Source: Marinifilum breve
GTDB taxonomy: Bacteria > Bacteroidota > Bacteroidia > Bacteroidales > Marinifilaceae
DNA length: 64,000 nt
Assembly (NCBI RefSeq): GCF_003202155.1
Contig: NZ_QFLI01000004.1
Span: 62,001-126,000, forward strand
Direction: 5' to 3'
A program made the translations under genes and the position numbers. Numbering within the stretch: position 1 is the first letter of the stretch; each line of letters opens with the position of its first letter. Below the pieces are notes generated by a model that saw nothing but the letters and a program-made list of their open reading frames with translations, made no database searches and had not been told where the DNA came from. Below are positions 18,847 through 27,891 of the stretch, in pieces.

Positions 18847-18872
18847 AAAAGAGTCTCAATTGAGACTCTTTT
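18847..18872. terminator. terminator shared by pckA and the NRDE gene
   Basis: A perfect 26-bp palindrome (arms AAAAGAGTCTCAA / TTGAGACTCTTTT). The stop codon of the leftward NRDE gene (18856-18858) lies inside the hairpin. It can serve both convergent genes. Confidence 0.85.
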
Positions 18873-19581
18873 CTTTTGGTAAATATTTTTCTGTCACTTC
18901 TTTAGAACGAAGATCTTCATACCTCATTCTCACTTCTAATCTGTCATGTATAATTTGGGTAATACTAGTGGTTTTTACTATTTCCTTTCTATTCATTATC
19001 AATCCATTATACAAATCTCCATAACCTGCATTTTTATGAAAATTAAGAATATTTGAACTTGATAAATCACTCATGATATTCCAATCTGAAAACCAAGTCT
19101 TTCTCATTTCTTTAGCAGCTTTATCATACAAAGTCGAGGATGACCAGATTTCAGCTCTTTCCGGATCAAGTTGCTTATAATGAATCGAACTACCATCCCA
19201 TCTAATTTCTTCTATGGAAACTTCGGTTTCATATCTTACCACAACCATTGTAAATGGTTCTATATCGATAAAATCAAAATTTAAGATAAACTCCAATGAG
19301 TTTTGAAATTTTTCATACTCCAGAACTACAAGTCCCCTACTCTTTTTATAGGGTGGTTCATGCTTGTGCTTTATAAAAGCCCCATTTAATAAACAAACAC
19401 TGAAACATTTATTACACAACATCCATGTTCCATTCCCTTCTGGATCTTTGGGGTACATGCTTTCAATATTATTGCTAACATACTTACTTGGCGGCAAAGC
19501 TATTCTACTTGGATCTTCATCTCTATTAGTAGTAAAAATGAAAGCCGTTTCCCCTAGTGGTATATATGTTAATGTGCACAT
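18856..19581 (-). CDS. NRDE/TANGO2 family protein
   Basis: 241 residues beginning MCTLTYIPLGETAFIFTTNRDE. Cys2 and the Asn-Arg-Asp-Glu motif are the hallmarks of the NRDE (TANGO2-like) family, which has an Ntn-hydrolase-like fold. Family function in bacteria is not settled. Eukaryotic TANGO2 has been linked to lipid and haem metabolism. The last codons sit inside the terminator hairpin. The start overlaps the 3' end of the upstream DinB-like gene by 13 bp, so the two are translated as a pair. Confidence 0.88.
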   Translation of the reverse strand: MCTLTYIPLGETAFIFTTNRDEDPSRIALPPSKYVSNNIESMYPKDPEGNGTWMLCNKCFSVCLLNGAFIKHKHEPPYKKSRGLVVLEYEKFQNSLEFILNFDFIDIEPFTMVVVRYETEVSIEEIRWDGSSIHYKQLDPERAEIWSSSTLYDKAAKEMRKTWFSDWNIMSDLSSSNILNFHKNAGYGDLYNGLIMNRKEIVKTTSITQIIHDRLEVRMRYEDLRSKEVTEKYLPKEKSLN

Positions 19582-20090
19582 AAGTCGTCTCTATACCTAA
19601 TTGTCGAGTAAGCTATCCCAAAATTCTTATGCAATTTAACATCTGGAAACTCTTTTTCAATTGCAATACGAATAATTGCCATATGATGAATTGCATGTTC
19701 AATATTGTATACCAACTCTCGTTCTATACTCGAAGGAATTGAAATACTATTCTTTCCTTCACTATCGTAACTAACAACCAATATTAATTCCTTAGCAGGA
19801 TATCCACTTTCCACCCATTCAGAAGCTTTTCTTAACCTTTGAGAAGCCAAATCCAAACTTGTTTCTGTTTCGTTGCAATGCACCCTATTATCATAGCTTA
19901 TTGGTTTATTCTCATTGTAAGCATCAATCAAAATATCATAAAATTCGATAATATGTCGCATATGTTTGCCTATTGTATTTTGAGACAACAGACTTAATTC
20001 TTTACAATATTGTGAAGGAGTGATATTTTCACACAAATGAATTAGTTGGCTTAAAATTTCTCTATTCGCTAATAAAATTTGATTCTGCAT
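19569..20090 (-). CDS. DinB-like four-helix protein
   Basis: 173 residues, mainly helical, with His residues where the DinB/YfiT superfamily binds metal: GKHMRHIIEFYDILI near residue 46 and YNIEHAIHHMAIIRIAI near residue 130. These proteins often act as metal-dependent thiol transferases or hydrolases, but the substrate is unknown. It overlaps the downstream NRDE gene by 13 bp on the same strand. The same pairing occurs in other Bacteroidota as far as I recall, which hints at a common pathway. Confidence 0.75.
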   Translation of the reverse strand: MQNQILLANREILSQLIHLCENITPSQYCKELSLLSQNTIGKHMRHIIEFYDILIDAYNENKPISYDNRVHCNETETSLDLASQRLRKASEWVESGYPAKELILVVSYDSEGKNSISIPSSIERELVYNIEHAIHHMAIIRIAIEKEFPDVKLHKNFGIAYSTIRYRDDLCAH

Positions 20091-20255
20091 AGGTTATGGT
20101 AAAAATGGTTATAAGTACAAGATATCAAATTATCAATATATATCATAGCCTTAAGCAATTTTAACAAATACTTAGATGATTTTATCCAAATCATCTTTTA
20201 ATCATACAGAAATTACTACCTTGAAACATCATTTTATACTTTATACAGAAAAACT

Positions 20256-21314
20256 ATGAGTAGAAAAATAAAAATCCCTTTCATGATTTCTAAGTGGTTA
20301 CATTTCGAGTTTTGGCCATTTTGGTTTTTCTACATCCCAATGTTTTTTTACGGATTTTACCTTGCTATTAAAGCAAGAGCATTTGCTTATTTCACTCCTG
20401 CTAACCCTGCAATGAAATTCGGTGGAGCATTTGGAATGGATAAAATGAAAATCCTTAGTCTGCTTGATAAAAAGTATATCCCTCAAGGATTTGTTGCACA
20501 TTCTTCTCTCTCTATACAAGATATAAAGGAATTAATGAATAAACACGAAATAGATTTCCCTATAGTTGGTAAGCCTAATGTTGGTGAACGCGGCGTAGGA
20601 GTTGAAAAAATTGATTCCGAGAAAGATCTTATTACATTCCTTCAAAACAAACAAGAAAATATTCTATTTCAGGAATTTATTGACTACCCTATTGAATTGG
20701 GCGTATTTTATCATCGTTTTCCTATCTCAAAAAAAGATGGAATTACCTCCATTGTTAGAAAAGAGTTTCTTACGATTACTGGGAATGGAAAATTAAAATT
20801 TTCTGATTTGGTAAAAGCAAACATCAGGGCTTCGAGTAGATTATCCTACTTAAAAAACAAATACAAAACAAAATGGGATCAAATAGTTCCCGTTGGCATT
20901 AGTTACAAACTTGAACCCATAGGAAATCACAACAGAGGAACCAAATTTTTAGATGGTAATGATCTAATAAATGAACAATTAGTAGCCGTTTTCCGAGAAA
21001 TATCAGAACCTTTAGATGGATATTATTACGGTCGATTCGATATGAAAGTAAATAGTATTGAAGATTTATACGAAGGAAAAAAAATCAAAATTATTGAGTT
21101 AAACGGTACAAATTCTGAACCTGCTCATATTTATGATCCTGACTTTCCTCTATTAAAAGCTTATAAAGTGATAATTCAACATATGAAATTGATTTACGAT
21201 ATAAGCATGGAGAACAGAAAACTGGGAGTAAAGCCTGATTCTTTTAAAAATATTATAAGAGCCTTGTTCAAAAGAAGTTTCTCAAAGGAAGAATATAAAA
21301 AAGAGGGTGTTTAA
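20256..21314 (+). CDS. ATP-grasp domain protein with N-terminal membrane segment
   Basis: 352 residues. An aromatic-rich N-terminus (~15-45: FEFWPFWFFYIPMFFYGFYLAIKA) looks membrane-embedded. The rest is ATP-grasp-like: a FPIVGKPNVGERGVGVEKI glycine-rich segment near residue 110 (nucleotide loop), ILFQEFIDYPIELGVFYHRF, and a C-terminal metal/ATP site YGRFDMKVNS...IKIIELNGTNSEPAHIYDPD. It resembles D-alanine-D-alanine ligase/carbamoyl-phosphate-type ATP-grasp enzymes that form amide or peptide bonds. The substrate is unknown. It is a single gene ending in its own terminator hairpin. Confidence 0.75.
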   Translation: MSRKIKIPFMISKWLHFEFWPFWFFYIPMFFYGFYLAIKARAFAYFTPANPAMKFGGAFGMDKMKILSLLDKKYIPQGFVAHSSLSIQDIKELMNKHEIDFPIVGKPNVGERGVGVEKIDSEKDLITFLQNKQENILFQEFIDYPIELGVFYHRFPISKKDGITSIVRKEFLTITGNGKLKFSDLVKANIRASSRLSYLKNKYKTKWDQIVPVGISYKLEPIGNHNRGTKFLDGNDLINEQLVAVFREISEPLDGYYYGRFDMKVNSIEDLYEGKKIKIIELNGTNSEPAHIYDPDFPLLKAYKVIIQHMKLIYDISMENRKLGVKPDSFKNIIRALFKRSFSKEEYKKEGV

Positions 21315-21326
21315 AATAACACCCTC
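21303..21326. terminator. hairpin at the ATP-grasp gene end
   Basis: GAGGGTGTT / AACACCCTC 9-bp stem with a 6-nt loop, including the stop codon region. T runs on either side are short, so termination strength is uncertain. It lies between convergent genes. Confidence 0.6.
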
Positions 21327-21345
21327 AACTTAATATTGTTTTTGC

Positions 21346-21966
21346 TTAGCAACCTCCTGCTGCACGCTTTTTCTTTTTGCGCTTTTTAATCGTAGGCTTT
21401 GGTTTTTTCACAGTATTGGTATTTGTTACCACAGCATTTCCACCGCCCAAAGCAGCACTTGCTCCTTTTCTAAAGTCATATTTTGCAATTTCATCATCTG
21501 CCATAACAGATTTTGGAGCTTGAGGATTTAAAATGGTTTCTGCCCAATAGTTTAATCCTCCTTGCATTACAAAATTGTTTTCGTATCCCAATTGTCTGGT
21601 CAACATCCAGGCTTCGTTAGCTTTAAGGTTCCCATTCGAATAAAAAACATTCATCTTAACGCCCTGATCGATATACTCTTCATATTCATCAGAAAGAATC
21701 TGGCTTAAAGGAATATTGATTGCTCCTGGCAAGCTGTATTTTTCAAACTCTGCCTGGCTACGAACGTCAATAAGCTGAAGGCTAGGGTCTTTTAAAACCA
21801 ACATATCCGCTATTTCATCAGTACTAACGAATTGTGTTCCATCCTTCACTTCATCAAGCAATTCTTCTGCCGTTAGTTTAAATGGTTTTGTTGTATTTTC
21901 GGGTATAGCTGCAATAATTATCCCTAAAGGAATAAATACAGAAGCTAATATTAATCTCATTTTCAT
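21346..21966 (-). CDS. secreted rhodanese-like protein with catalytic Cys replaced and C-terminal GGC
   Basis: 206 residues. An N-terminal hydrophobic segment (signal or anchor) precedes a rhodanese domain (~45-155: LQLIDVRSQAEFEKYSLPGAINIPL ... VFYSNGNLKANEAW ... NNFVMQGGLNYWAE). In place of the usual YCxxG-type active-site cysteine there is Ser110. The tail (~170-206) is Lys-rich and ends in Gly-Gly-Cys at the very C-terminus. This last Cys is the only obvious candidate for a persulfide carrier. The gene is last in a leftward operon after two YeeE/YedE transporters and a PsrABC-like complex, so a periplasmic sulfur-handling role is likely. The mechanism is inference. Confidence 0.82.
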   Translation of the reverse strand: MKMRLILASVFIPLGIIIAAIPENTTKPFKLTAEELLDEVKDGTQFVSTDEIADMLVLKDPSLQLIDVRSQAEFEKYSLPGAINIPLSQILSDEYEEYIDQGVKMNVFYSNGNLKANEAWMLTRQLGYENNFVMQGGLNYWAETILNPQAPKSVMADDEIAKYDFRKGASAALGGGNAVVTNTNTVKKPKPTIKKRKKKKRAAGGC

Positions 21967-21992
21967 GATCGTGATTTTTTGGTAATTAATAA

Positions 21993-22583
21993 TTAGTACT
22001 CTTCACGTGGGAATTTCTTTTCTGCCCATTCGCCAACCCAAAACATGGCAAATGCCATCAGAATAAGCCCAAGAGCAAATACACCTCGTGGAATATCAAG
22101 CAATTCATTCATTGTTGGAGTACCAAGATAATTGGCTTTGTACATCTCTTCAAACAATGGATATCCTTCAGTAAAGAAAACAATACCCAAAGTTAATCCT
22201 CCAATAAATGCCAAAGCATCCAATTTACCAATTGAGATTGCACAAAAAGCAGTTCCCGGGCAAAATCCACCCATAATGAAACCAACTCCCATTACAACTC
22301 CACCAACAATTGCCGATGTTATATATGTTGGATTGATGTATACAAAATCCAAATCGATCCAACCAAAAAGACTAAAAAATAACATTCCTACCATTGCTGT
22401 AATTGCAGCAGTAAAGAATACTTTTAAAACCGTTGTGTCGTAACCATAGAACATTCCTGCCAATTTACGACTTGAAGAAAAACCACTTCCTTCCAACACA
22501 AATCCAAATCCGATTCCAATTAAAAATGCAATTAACAAATTGGTATCCGGAGAAATTATTTCATTAACAATTAATGGTGCCAT
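21993..22583 (-). CDS. YeeE/YedE-type sulfur transporter subunit (GGFCPGT half)
   Basis: 196 residues with about five membrane helices. It contains FGFVLEGSGFSSSRKLAG and the GGFCPGTAFCAISIGKLDAL motif, whose Cys is characteristic of YeeE/YedE (DUF395) proteins. Characterised members such as TsuA move thiosulfate, using conserved cysteines for transient S-S contacts. It is encoded between a second YeeE/YedE half and the rhodanese-like gene. The two halves probably pair into one channel delivering reduced sulfur compounds. The substrate is inferred from family and context. Confidence 0.88.
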   Translation of the reverse strand: MAPLIVNEIISPDTNLLIAFLIGIGFGFVLEGSGFSSSRKLAGMFYGYDTTVLKVFFTAAITAMVGMLFFSLFGWIDLDFVYINPTYITSAIVGGVVMGVGFIMGGFCPGTAFCAISIGKLDALAFIGGLTLGIVFFTEGYPLFEEMYKANYLGTPTMNELLDIPRGVFALGLILMAFAMFWVGEWAEKKFPREEY

Positions 22584-22608
22584 AATCTATTTGTTTTTAC
22601 ATTTAAAA

Positions 22609-23130
22609 TTAAATCCAATTCTTTCTAAAAAAGTAAGCCAAGGCAAATGCGGTTCCGAAGATACATGCCATAGTCAAAAATCCTCCGACCGACAACACTG
22701 CCATTCCACTTAAGGCCGACCCACTGGTACAACCGCGTCCCAATTGGGAACCAAACCCAAAGAACATTCCACCCAAAATGGCAAAAATGATTCTTCGTTT
22801 CGATGTAATCTTTGGAGAATGCTCAACCTTAAATTTTAAACGCTTTGCAAATGCTCCAGACAAAAAACCACCTACTAAAACACCCATCATTTGAAAAACC
22901 AACCAAGATTTCATTGGGCTTTCATGCGTTTCATTATAGTTTTTATAGAATGCTGAATTTTCAGCATGGGTAGGAGCAACAGTATTTACTGTAGATACCA
23001 CTGCACTTTTAATTGCACCACTTGCTCCCAATCCACGACCAGAAACAAAATTTGCCGCCAAAAGCACAAGTCCTAACAATACTCCTCCGATATACGGATT
23101 AAAGTATTTTGTTTTTTTCACTTCGCTCAT
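22609..23130 (-). CDS. YeeE/YedE-type sulfur transporter subunit (GRGCTSG half)
   Basis: 173 residues with four or so membrane helices. FGFGSQLGRGCTSGSALSGMAVLS carries the GRGCTSG motif of the N-terminal half of YeeE/YedE proteins. It complements the GGFCPGT half encoded 25 bp downstream. Split halves in tandem are common in Bacteroidota. The periplasmic loop after helix 2 (NTVAPTHAENSAFYKNYNET) is larger than in minimal family members. It lies 33 bp after the psrC-like gene, in the same leftward operon. Confidence 0.88.
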   Translation of the reverse strand: MSEVKKTKYFNPYIGGVLLGLVLLAANFVSGRGLGASGAIKSAVVSTVNTVAPTHAENSAFYKNYNETHESPMKSWLVFQMMGVLVGGFLSGAFAKRLKFKVEHSPKITSKRRIIFAILGGMFFGFGSQLGRGCTSGSALSGMAVLSVGGFLTMACIFGTAFALAYFFRKNWI

Positions 23131-23163
23131 TTTATAGTGTTTTTAAGTTTTTCAATAATTAGA

Positions 23164-24105
23164 TTAGTAAAGCCATCTGCTAGCCTGCCCTGCATAAGCT
23201 ATAATAAATCGAAGCATAACACTTCCGAAAAGTACTAGAACAACTGGTATTGCAACTGGAATTTTAAATCCTTTCAATTCCATTCCTTCAAGAATTGCAG
23301 GAACAATCATTCCCAAGAATACAACGAAAATCCAGAATGGTGCAGTATATTCTCCTCCTAAAAATAAATTGGCAGCATCAATCTGCACCTGAGTACTTGC
23401 CAGGAATCCCATGAACATGTGGATAATCAGGAATAACTCAATTCCAATAATCATTAGGTCCAATTGTGCAAATCTCTTTCTTTCTGCATGATTTTTCGAC
23501 ATCCAAATAACCACTGCAGCTCCAGCTGAAAGTCCAGATGCAAGGAACAAAGGTCCTAGAATTGATGTATTCCAAAGTGGACGTGCATTAAATGCAGAGA
23601 ACAATATTCCTGTATAGATTCCCAAAATTGCCGATGAAATCAGCATAATCCACGCAAGTGTTCTTTTATGCTTATGGAAAAATTCTATTAACTCTTCGAT
23701 CACATCAAATTTCCAATTCCATTTTGGAAATATATCTTTAATATGCATTGCCGTCCAAATCATTGACAATGGTGTTACTACCATTAAAGTCCATGCTCCC
23801 CAAGACATTGGTGATTCCAAACGAATGGTAGTATATAATCTCCAGAAATACAACTTATTATGCAAATCTAAAAACAAAGCAACCAAACCAAGAACTAAAG
23901 CAATCGGTGCTAACATTGGAGCAATTCGAACTGCTGTTTTGTATTCTTCGTCCTTATTACGAATGGTATAAAGAGCAGCAAAAAATAGTAAACCTGCTGC
24001 CAAACCTCCCAAAAACAAGTAGGTTGGGATTTCCCAATGCCAAACATGTAACTGAGGGTCGATTAGTGGATTATTCCTTCCGCTTATAATAACTTCTTCT
24101 CTCAT
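23164..24105 (-). CDS. NrfD/PsrC-type membrane quinone-binding subunit
   Basis: 313 residues with about eight membrane helices. The sequence HVWHWEIPTYLFLGGLAAGLLFFAAL at the N-terminus and the SPMSWGAWTLMVVTPLSM segment are NrfD/PsrC family signatures. It should anchor the catalytic and iron-sulfur subunits and exchange electrons with menaquinone. It carries no haem. It is 12 bp downstream of the ferredoxin-type subunit gene. PsrC, PhsC, TtrC and NrfD share this fold, so it does not by itself tell the substrate. Confidence 0.9.
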   Translation of the reverse strand: MREEVIISGRNNPLIDPQLHVWHWEIPTYLFLGGLAAGLLFFAALYTIRNKDEEYKTAVRIAPMLAPIALVLGLVALFLDLHNKLYFWRLYTTIRLESPMSWGAWTLMVVTPLSMIWTAMHIKDIFPKWNWKFDVIEELIEFFHKHKRTLAWIMLISSAILGIYTGILFSAFNARPLWNTSILGPLFLASGLSAGAAVVIWMSKNHAERKRFAQLDLMIIGIELFLIIHMFMGFLASTQVQIDAANLFLGGEYTAPFWIFVVFLGMIVPAILEGMELKGFKIPVAIPVVLVLFGSVMLRFIIAYAGQASRWLY

Positions 24106-24117
24106 TTTTAAACAGTT

Positions 24118-24651
24118 TTAGATTAGGAAATACAAATGAGGTTTTGTTCCAGCCTCAGGTATTAGGGTTTTATACTTTCTCTTTTTCAGGATTTGTGAAA
24201 CTTCACTTCTTGGATCATCCAAATCGCCAAAATACATACATTTGGTCGGACAAACCGAAACACAAGCTGGCTGCATTCCTTTTTTTACTCTGTGCAAACA
24301 GAATGTGCACTTGTCTACATATCCTTCTGGATGAACAAAACGCGCATCGTAAGGACATGAAGTAATACAGGCACTACAACCAATACATTCATTCTTGGTT
24401 ACAAGTACAGTTCCTCCTTCTGAGTAATGACTGGCTCCAGTTGGACAACAGCGTACACAAGGAGAATTCTCACAGTGATTGCATCGTTCCGATCGCAATT
24501 CCATTTCTAATTGAGGATAAGTTCCATCCATTACCTCTACAACCCAATCGCGACAATACCCGATTGGCACATCGTTTTCGGTTTGGCAAGCTACTACACA
24601 GTCGCAGCAACCTACACACTTTTTAGTATCAATAGCCATTGCATATCTCAT
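24118..24651 (-). CDS. four [4Fe-4S] ferredoxin-type electron-transfer subunit (PsrB-like)
   Basis: 177 residues with sixteen cluster cysteines in four motifs: CVGCCDCVVAC (residues 12-22), CNHCENSPCVRCCP, CIGCSACITSCP, and CTFC...CVSVCP. That is the PsrB/DmsB/NrfC arrangement carrying four [4Fe-4S] clusters between the molybdoenzyme and the membrane subunit. It has no Tat signal of its own, as usual for subunits co-exported with the catalytic partner. It starts 3 bp after the catalytic gene, so translation is probably coupled. Confidence 0.93.
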   Translation of the reverse strand: MRYAMAIDTKKCVGCCDCVVACQTENDVPIGYCRDWVVEVMDGTYPQLEMELRSERCNHCENSPCVRCCPTGASHYSEGGTVLVTKNECIGCSACITSCPYDARFVHPEGYVDKCTFCLHRVKKGMQPACVSVCPTKCMYFGDLDDPRSEVSQILKKRKYKTLIPEAGTKPHLYFLI

Positions 24652-24654
24652 AGC

Positions 24655-26892
24655 TTACACCTCCGAATTTTTAATATCAGTTCTAAATGTTACAAAGTTT
24701 CCTCTCATTCCGGTACCTCCCATAATCGGATCGGTCATTACATTAGTAATTAGCTGAGTATCGCTAATTCCTTTACCAAAGCAACGTTTCATTCTCTTAT
24801 CGGCATGACCGAAACCGTGTACCATGTATATTGAATCGAATCTTATTCTTTCTGTAACTCTTACTTTAATAGGGAATTCTGACACAACTCCATCTTGATT
24901 TTCCAGATAAACATACTGTCCGCTACTTAAATCCCATTCTTTGGCAACTTTTGGATTCACCCAGCAGGTATTCTCATCCATCAAATCAGTCAAATTTGGG
25001 TTATTGGCAGTTCTACTGAAAGTGTGCATAGGAGCTCTTCCGTATATTAGTCGATAAAATCCTTCTTCTGGTTCCGGATGCGGAGTATAAACCGGCATTG
25101 GTTCAAATCCTTCCTCCTCTAATGCAGTAGAGTACAACTCGATTTTCCCTGTATTTGTATTGAATTCCACATCTTCTCCATCAGCAAAGTACAAATCATC
25201 AAATTCTCTTTCCAATTTCTTCACTCCAACTCGTTGCATTTCTTCTAATGAAGTTCCAACTTGCTTTAACTCCCAATCAATCTCTTCCTCGATGGTTTCG
25301 AATGGGAAATAATCCTGAAGATCTAATTTCTTCGCCAACTCTCGAGCCATCCAATATGCTGGCTTGGTATTGTAAAGAGGATCAACAGCTGGCATTCTCA
25401 AGGCAATACTGGGTTCTCTTCCCTGCGATATTCTCAATGCATCATATCTTTCAAGATAAGTACACTCAGGCAAAACCACATCGGCATAACCAGTAATTTC
25501 CATTGGCATTGTATCCACAACTGCAATTAAATCTAATTCCTGAATAGCCTGAATGGTTTTCTTTTGATCTGGTAAGGTATTGATTAGGTTAGTTCCATTT
25601 ACAATCCATCCTTTAATGGCATAATCCATTTCTGGACTAGGAATTGATGCATCGCAAACACCAGAAGCTAAAGCTAAATCCGCCAGATTATATTTGCCAC
25701 CCATTGCATCACGCCAATTTTTCTTTGGTTTTGGAAATGCCGGCAACTTATAATGTGGCACTTCAGCCTTTTCAGGATTGTAGAATCCACCACGTCTTCC
25801 CCAACTCCCTAGTAATGCATTCAAAATAGCAACTGCACGTAATCTTTGCGTATCATCTCCGTACCATGTTACGTGACGCCCAGGATGAACAATTACAGCA
25901 GGAGCTGCATTAGCCATTTCTCGAGCTGTTTCTCTAATTTCTTGTGGCTTAATGGTAGTTACACCATAGGCCCACTCTGGTGTATATCTTTGAACGTGAT
26001 CTTTTAATTGATCAAATCCAAAAGTATATTTTTCAACGTATTCTTTATCGTATAATCCTTCATTGATGATTACGTTCATCCATGCAAGCAGAAGAGCATT
26101 ATCTGTTGCAGGTTTAATAGGTAACCAGTATTTTGATTTACCCGCAACTGTAGAAAATCTTGGATCAACAGTAATAATATTTGCGCCTTTATCAATAGCA
26201 TCAGACATTTCCTGTACCTGGCCATTGTGCATATTTTCTCCCAAATGCGAACCTATTAACACCAAACATTTGGTATCTCTGATATCAGTATTTTCTGGAG
26301 AGTTAATTCCTTGTCCAAAAGTCGAAATAAATGCAACTTCTCTTGGTCCACGACATTGAGCATATGAAGGAGCTGTAATATTGTTCGATCCAAATGCTTT
26401 CAAAAGTTTTCCGAAATATTTACCCCCTGAACCATGTGTAAATAAAGCTGTACTCTCAGGTCCGTGCTCCTTTTTGATTTGTTTCATTTTAGAGGCAATG
26501 TATTCGAAAGCCTCATCCCAAGATGCCTCTCTAAAGGTTTGCTTACCTCTTTCTTCGGTACGAATTAATGGTGTTTTTAAACGATCTTCATCGTAATACA
26601 TACCTACTCCACCCGTACCTCTTGGACAGAAACGCCCATTACAATTCGGATCTAAATCATTTCCTATGATCTTCTTTATCTTACCATTTTCATCCTTATA
26701 AACCCAGCCGGCACACTTCCAAAAGCATACTTCGCAATAGGTAGGAGTTCTGGGAAAATCATAAGGCCCTTTGAAAAAAGATTTGTTATTATCGACTAGG
26801 TTATTGGCAATAGAATCTAATATTCCACCTCCAAATATTAAGCCTGCTGCACTCAGGGAGCTAATTTTTAAAAACTCTCTTCTGCTCTTCAT
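24655..26892 (-). CDS. molybdopterin oxidoreductase catalytic subunit, polysulfide/thiosulfate reductase-like
   Basis: 745 residues from the chosen start. The N-terminus MKSRREFLKISSLSAAGL is a Tat signal with an SRREFLK twin-arginine motif. This favours 26892 over an in-frame ATG at 26925. The [4Fe-4S] motif C53-x2-C56-x3-C60-x28-C89 precedes the Mo-bisPGD domains. Cys178 in SYAQCRGPRE sits where the Mo-ligating Cys of PsrA-type enzymes is expected. Together with the B and C subunits it forms a periplasmic PsrABC/PhsABC-like complex. Polysulfide or thiosulfate is favoured by the linked YeeE/YedE and rhodanese genes. Tetrathionate, arsenate or other oxyanions are alternatives. Confidence 0.9.
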   Translation of the reverse strand: MKSRREFLKISSLSAAGLIFGGGILDSIANNLVDNNKSFFKGPYDFPRTPTYCEVCFWKCAGWVYKDENGKIKKIIGNDLDPNCNGRFCPRGTGGVGMYYDEDRLKTPLIRTEERGKQTFREASWDEAFEYIASKMKQIKKEHGPESTALFTHGSGGKYFGKLLKAFGSNNITAPSYAQCRGPREVAFISTFGQGINSPENTDIRDTKCLVLIGSHLGENMHNGQVQEMSDAIDKGANIITVDPRFSTVAGKSKYWLPIKPATDNALLLAWMNVIINEGLYDKEYVEKYTFGFDQLKDHVQRYTPEWAYGVTTIKPQEIRETAREMANAAPAVIVHPGRHVTWYGDDTQRLRAVAILNALLGSWGRRGGFYNPEKAEVPHYKLPAFPKPKKNWRDAMGGKYNLADLALASGVCDASIPSPEMDYAIKGWIVNGTNLINTLPDQKKTIQAIQELDLIAVVDTMPMEITGYADVVLPECTYLERYDALRISQGREPSIALRMPAVDPLYNTKPAYWMARELAKKLDLQDYFPFETIEEEIDWELKQVGTSLEEMQRVGVKKLEREFDDLYFADGEDVEFNTNTGKIELYSTALEEEGFEPMPVYTPHPEPEEGFYRLIYGRAPMHTFSRTANNPNLTDLMDENTCWVNPKVAKEWDLSSGQYVYLENQDGVVSEFPIKVRVTERIRFDSIYMVHGFGHADKRMKRCFGKGISDTQLITNVMTDPIMGGTGMRGNFVTFRTDIKNSEV

Positions 26893-27200
26893 ATTGTGAT
26901 TATTTATTTTAACACATGAATACATCTAGAAAACTACATCTATGCATGTAAACATATCCCAAATGAAGAATAGACAATATGCTCTACAACATGTTTTTAG
27001 GATTTGTAATTGATCTAAACAAAGTAAAATGCCGAAATCCTCTGATTTAAACACATATGCAACTATTTAGATCTTTACTAAATTACATTTGATGTATTAT
27101 TTCTTTAATAAGAGAGTTTTACATCCTTTATTTAAAGATATATCAAGCTCATTAACGATTCATCCTCCCTCAGTTTTAGCGATAAAAATCTGTAAATATG
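26893..27200. promoter_or_regulatory. psr operon upstream region
   Basis: About 308 bp between the start of the molybdoenzyme gene and the stop of mobA, on the same strand. It is AT-rich with no gene. It should hold the operon promoter. I saw no clear FNR-type TTGAN6TCAA site and no full Bacteroidota promoter. Confidence 0.4.
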
Positions 27201-27785
27201 CTACAGTTTTCCCAAATCTTCTGGACTATTCGCATTTGATAAAATATTATCATGATAATATTTTAAATCTCTGGTCACCAAATACTCCTTGTGCTTAATT
27301 TTCTCAAGTAATTTCATCATCTTGTAATTCCCATTAAGCAGTTCAGTTTCTATGGTTGAAAAACATGACCTTTTATAGATTGCCACCAAAGGTTGCTTTT
27401 TCCCCATACTATCAACGGCATAAATTAAATCAGCATCACCAATATTTTTTAATAAATCTTTAAAAAGTTCAGTCGGAACATTAGGAACATCACAGGAAAT
27501 AACAAGGTAATAATCTGCGATAACATTTTTCATACATGAATAGATTCCCCCTATTGGACCACAATTGGCAATTTCATCCTTAATAACGGGAAAATTCAAA
27601 TAATTGTAGTCTTTATTATTAGAACTGATTACAATATCATCACAAACGGCATTAAGACAATTGACAGAGTATTCGATTAAAGTTTTACCTTGCCACTTTA
27701 CCAATCCCTTCTCGGTTCCCATCCGTGAGCTTTTACCACCTGAAAGAACTATTCCTATTGAATTTGTATCCTTAATCATATCCAA
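27201..27785 (-). CDS. mobA: molybdenum cofactor guanylyltransferase
   Basis: 194 residues. MobA adds GMP to molybdopterin to make the MGD cofactor used by the PsrA-like enzyme encoded just downstream. Signatures are the N-terminal GIVLSGGKSSRMGTEKGLV nucleotide loop, NCGPIGGIYSCM near residue 75, and the SCDVPNVP metal/guanine site near residue 97. The C-terminal region is short but normal for the family. An ATG at 27779 is an alternative start two codons in. Distance and gap make it a separate unit from psr, though functional linkage is strong. Confidence 0.93.
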   Translation of the reverse strand: MDMIKDTNSIGIVLSGGKSSRMGTEKGLVKWQGKTLIEYSVNCLNAVCDDIVISSNNKDYNYLNFPVIKDEIANCGPIGGIYSCMKNVIADYYLVISCDVPNVPTELFKDLLKNIGDADLIYAVDSMGKKQPLVAIYKRSCFSTIETELLNGNYKMMKLLEKIKHKEYLVTRDLKYYHDNILSNANSPEDLGKL

Positions 27786-27891
27786 ATATAGAGAAGATTA
27801 AGAAAGATCACCACTTTAAGAACTTTTAACTTTTATATGAAAAAGCCAAATACTATCTTTAGAATGATTATAAATAATAAAACCGGAAAGT

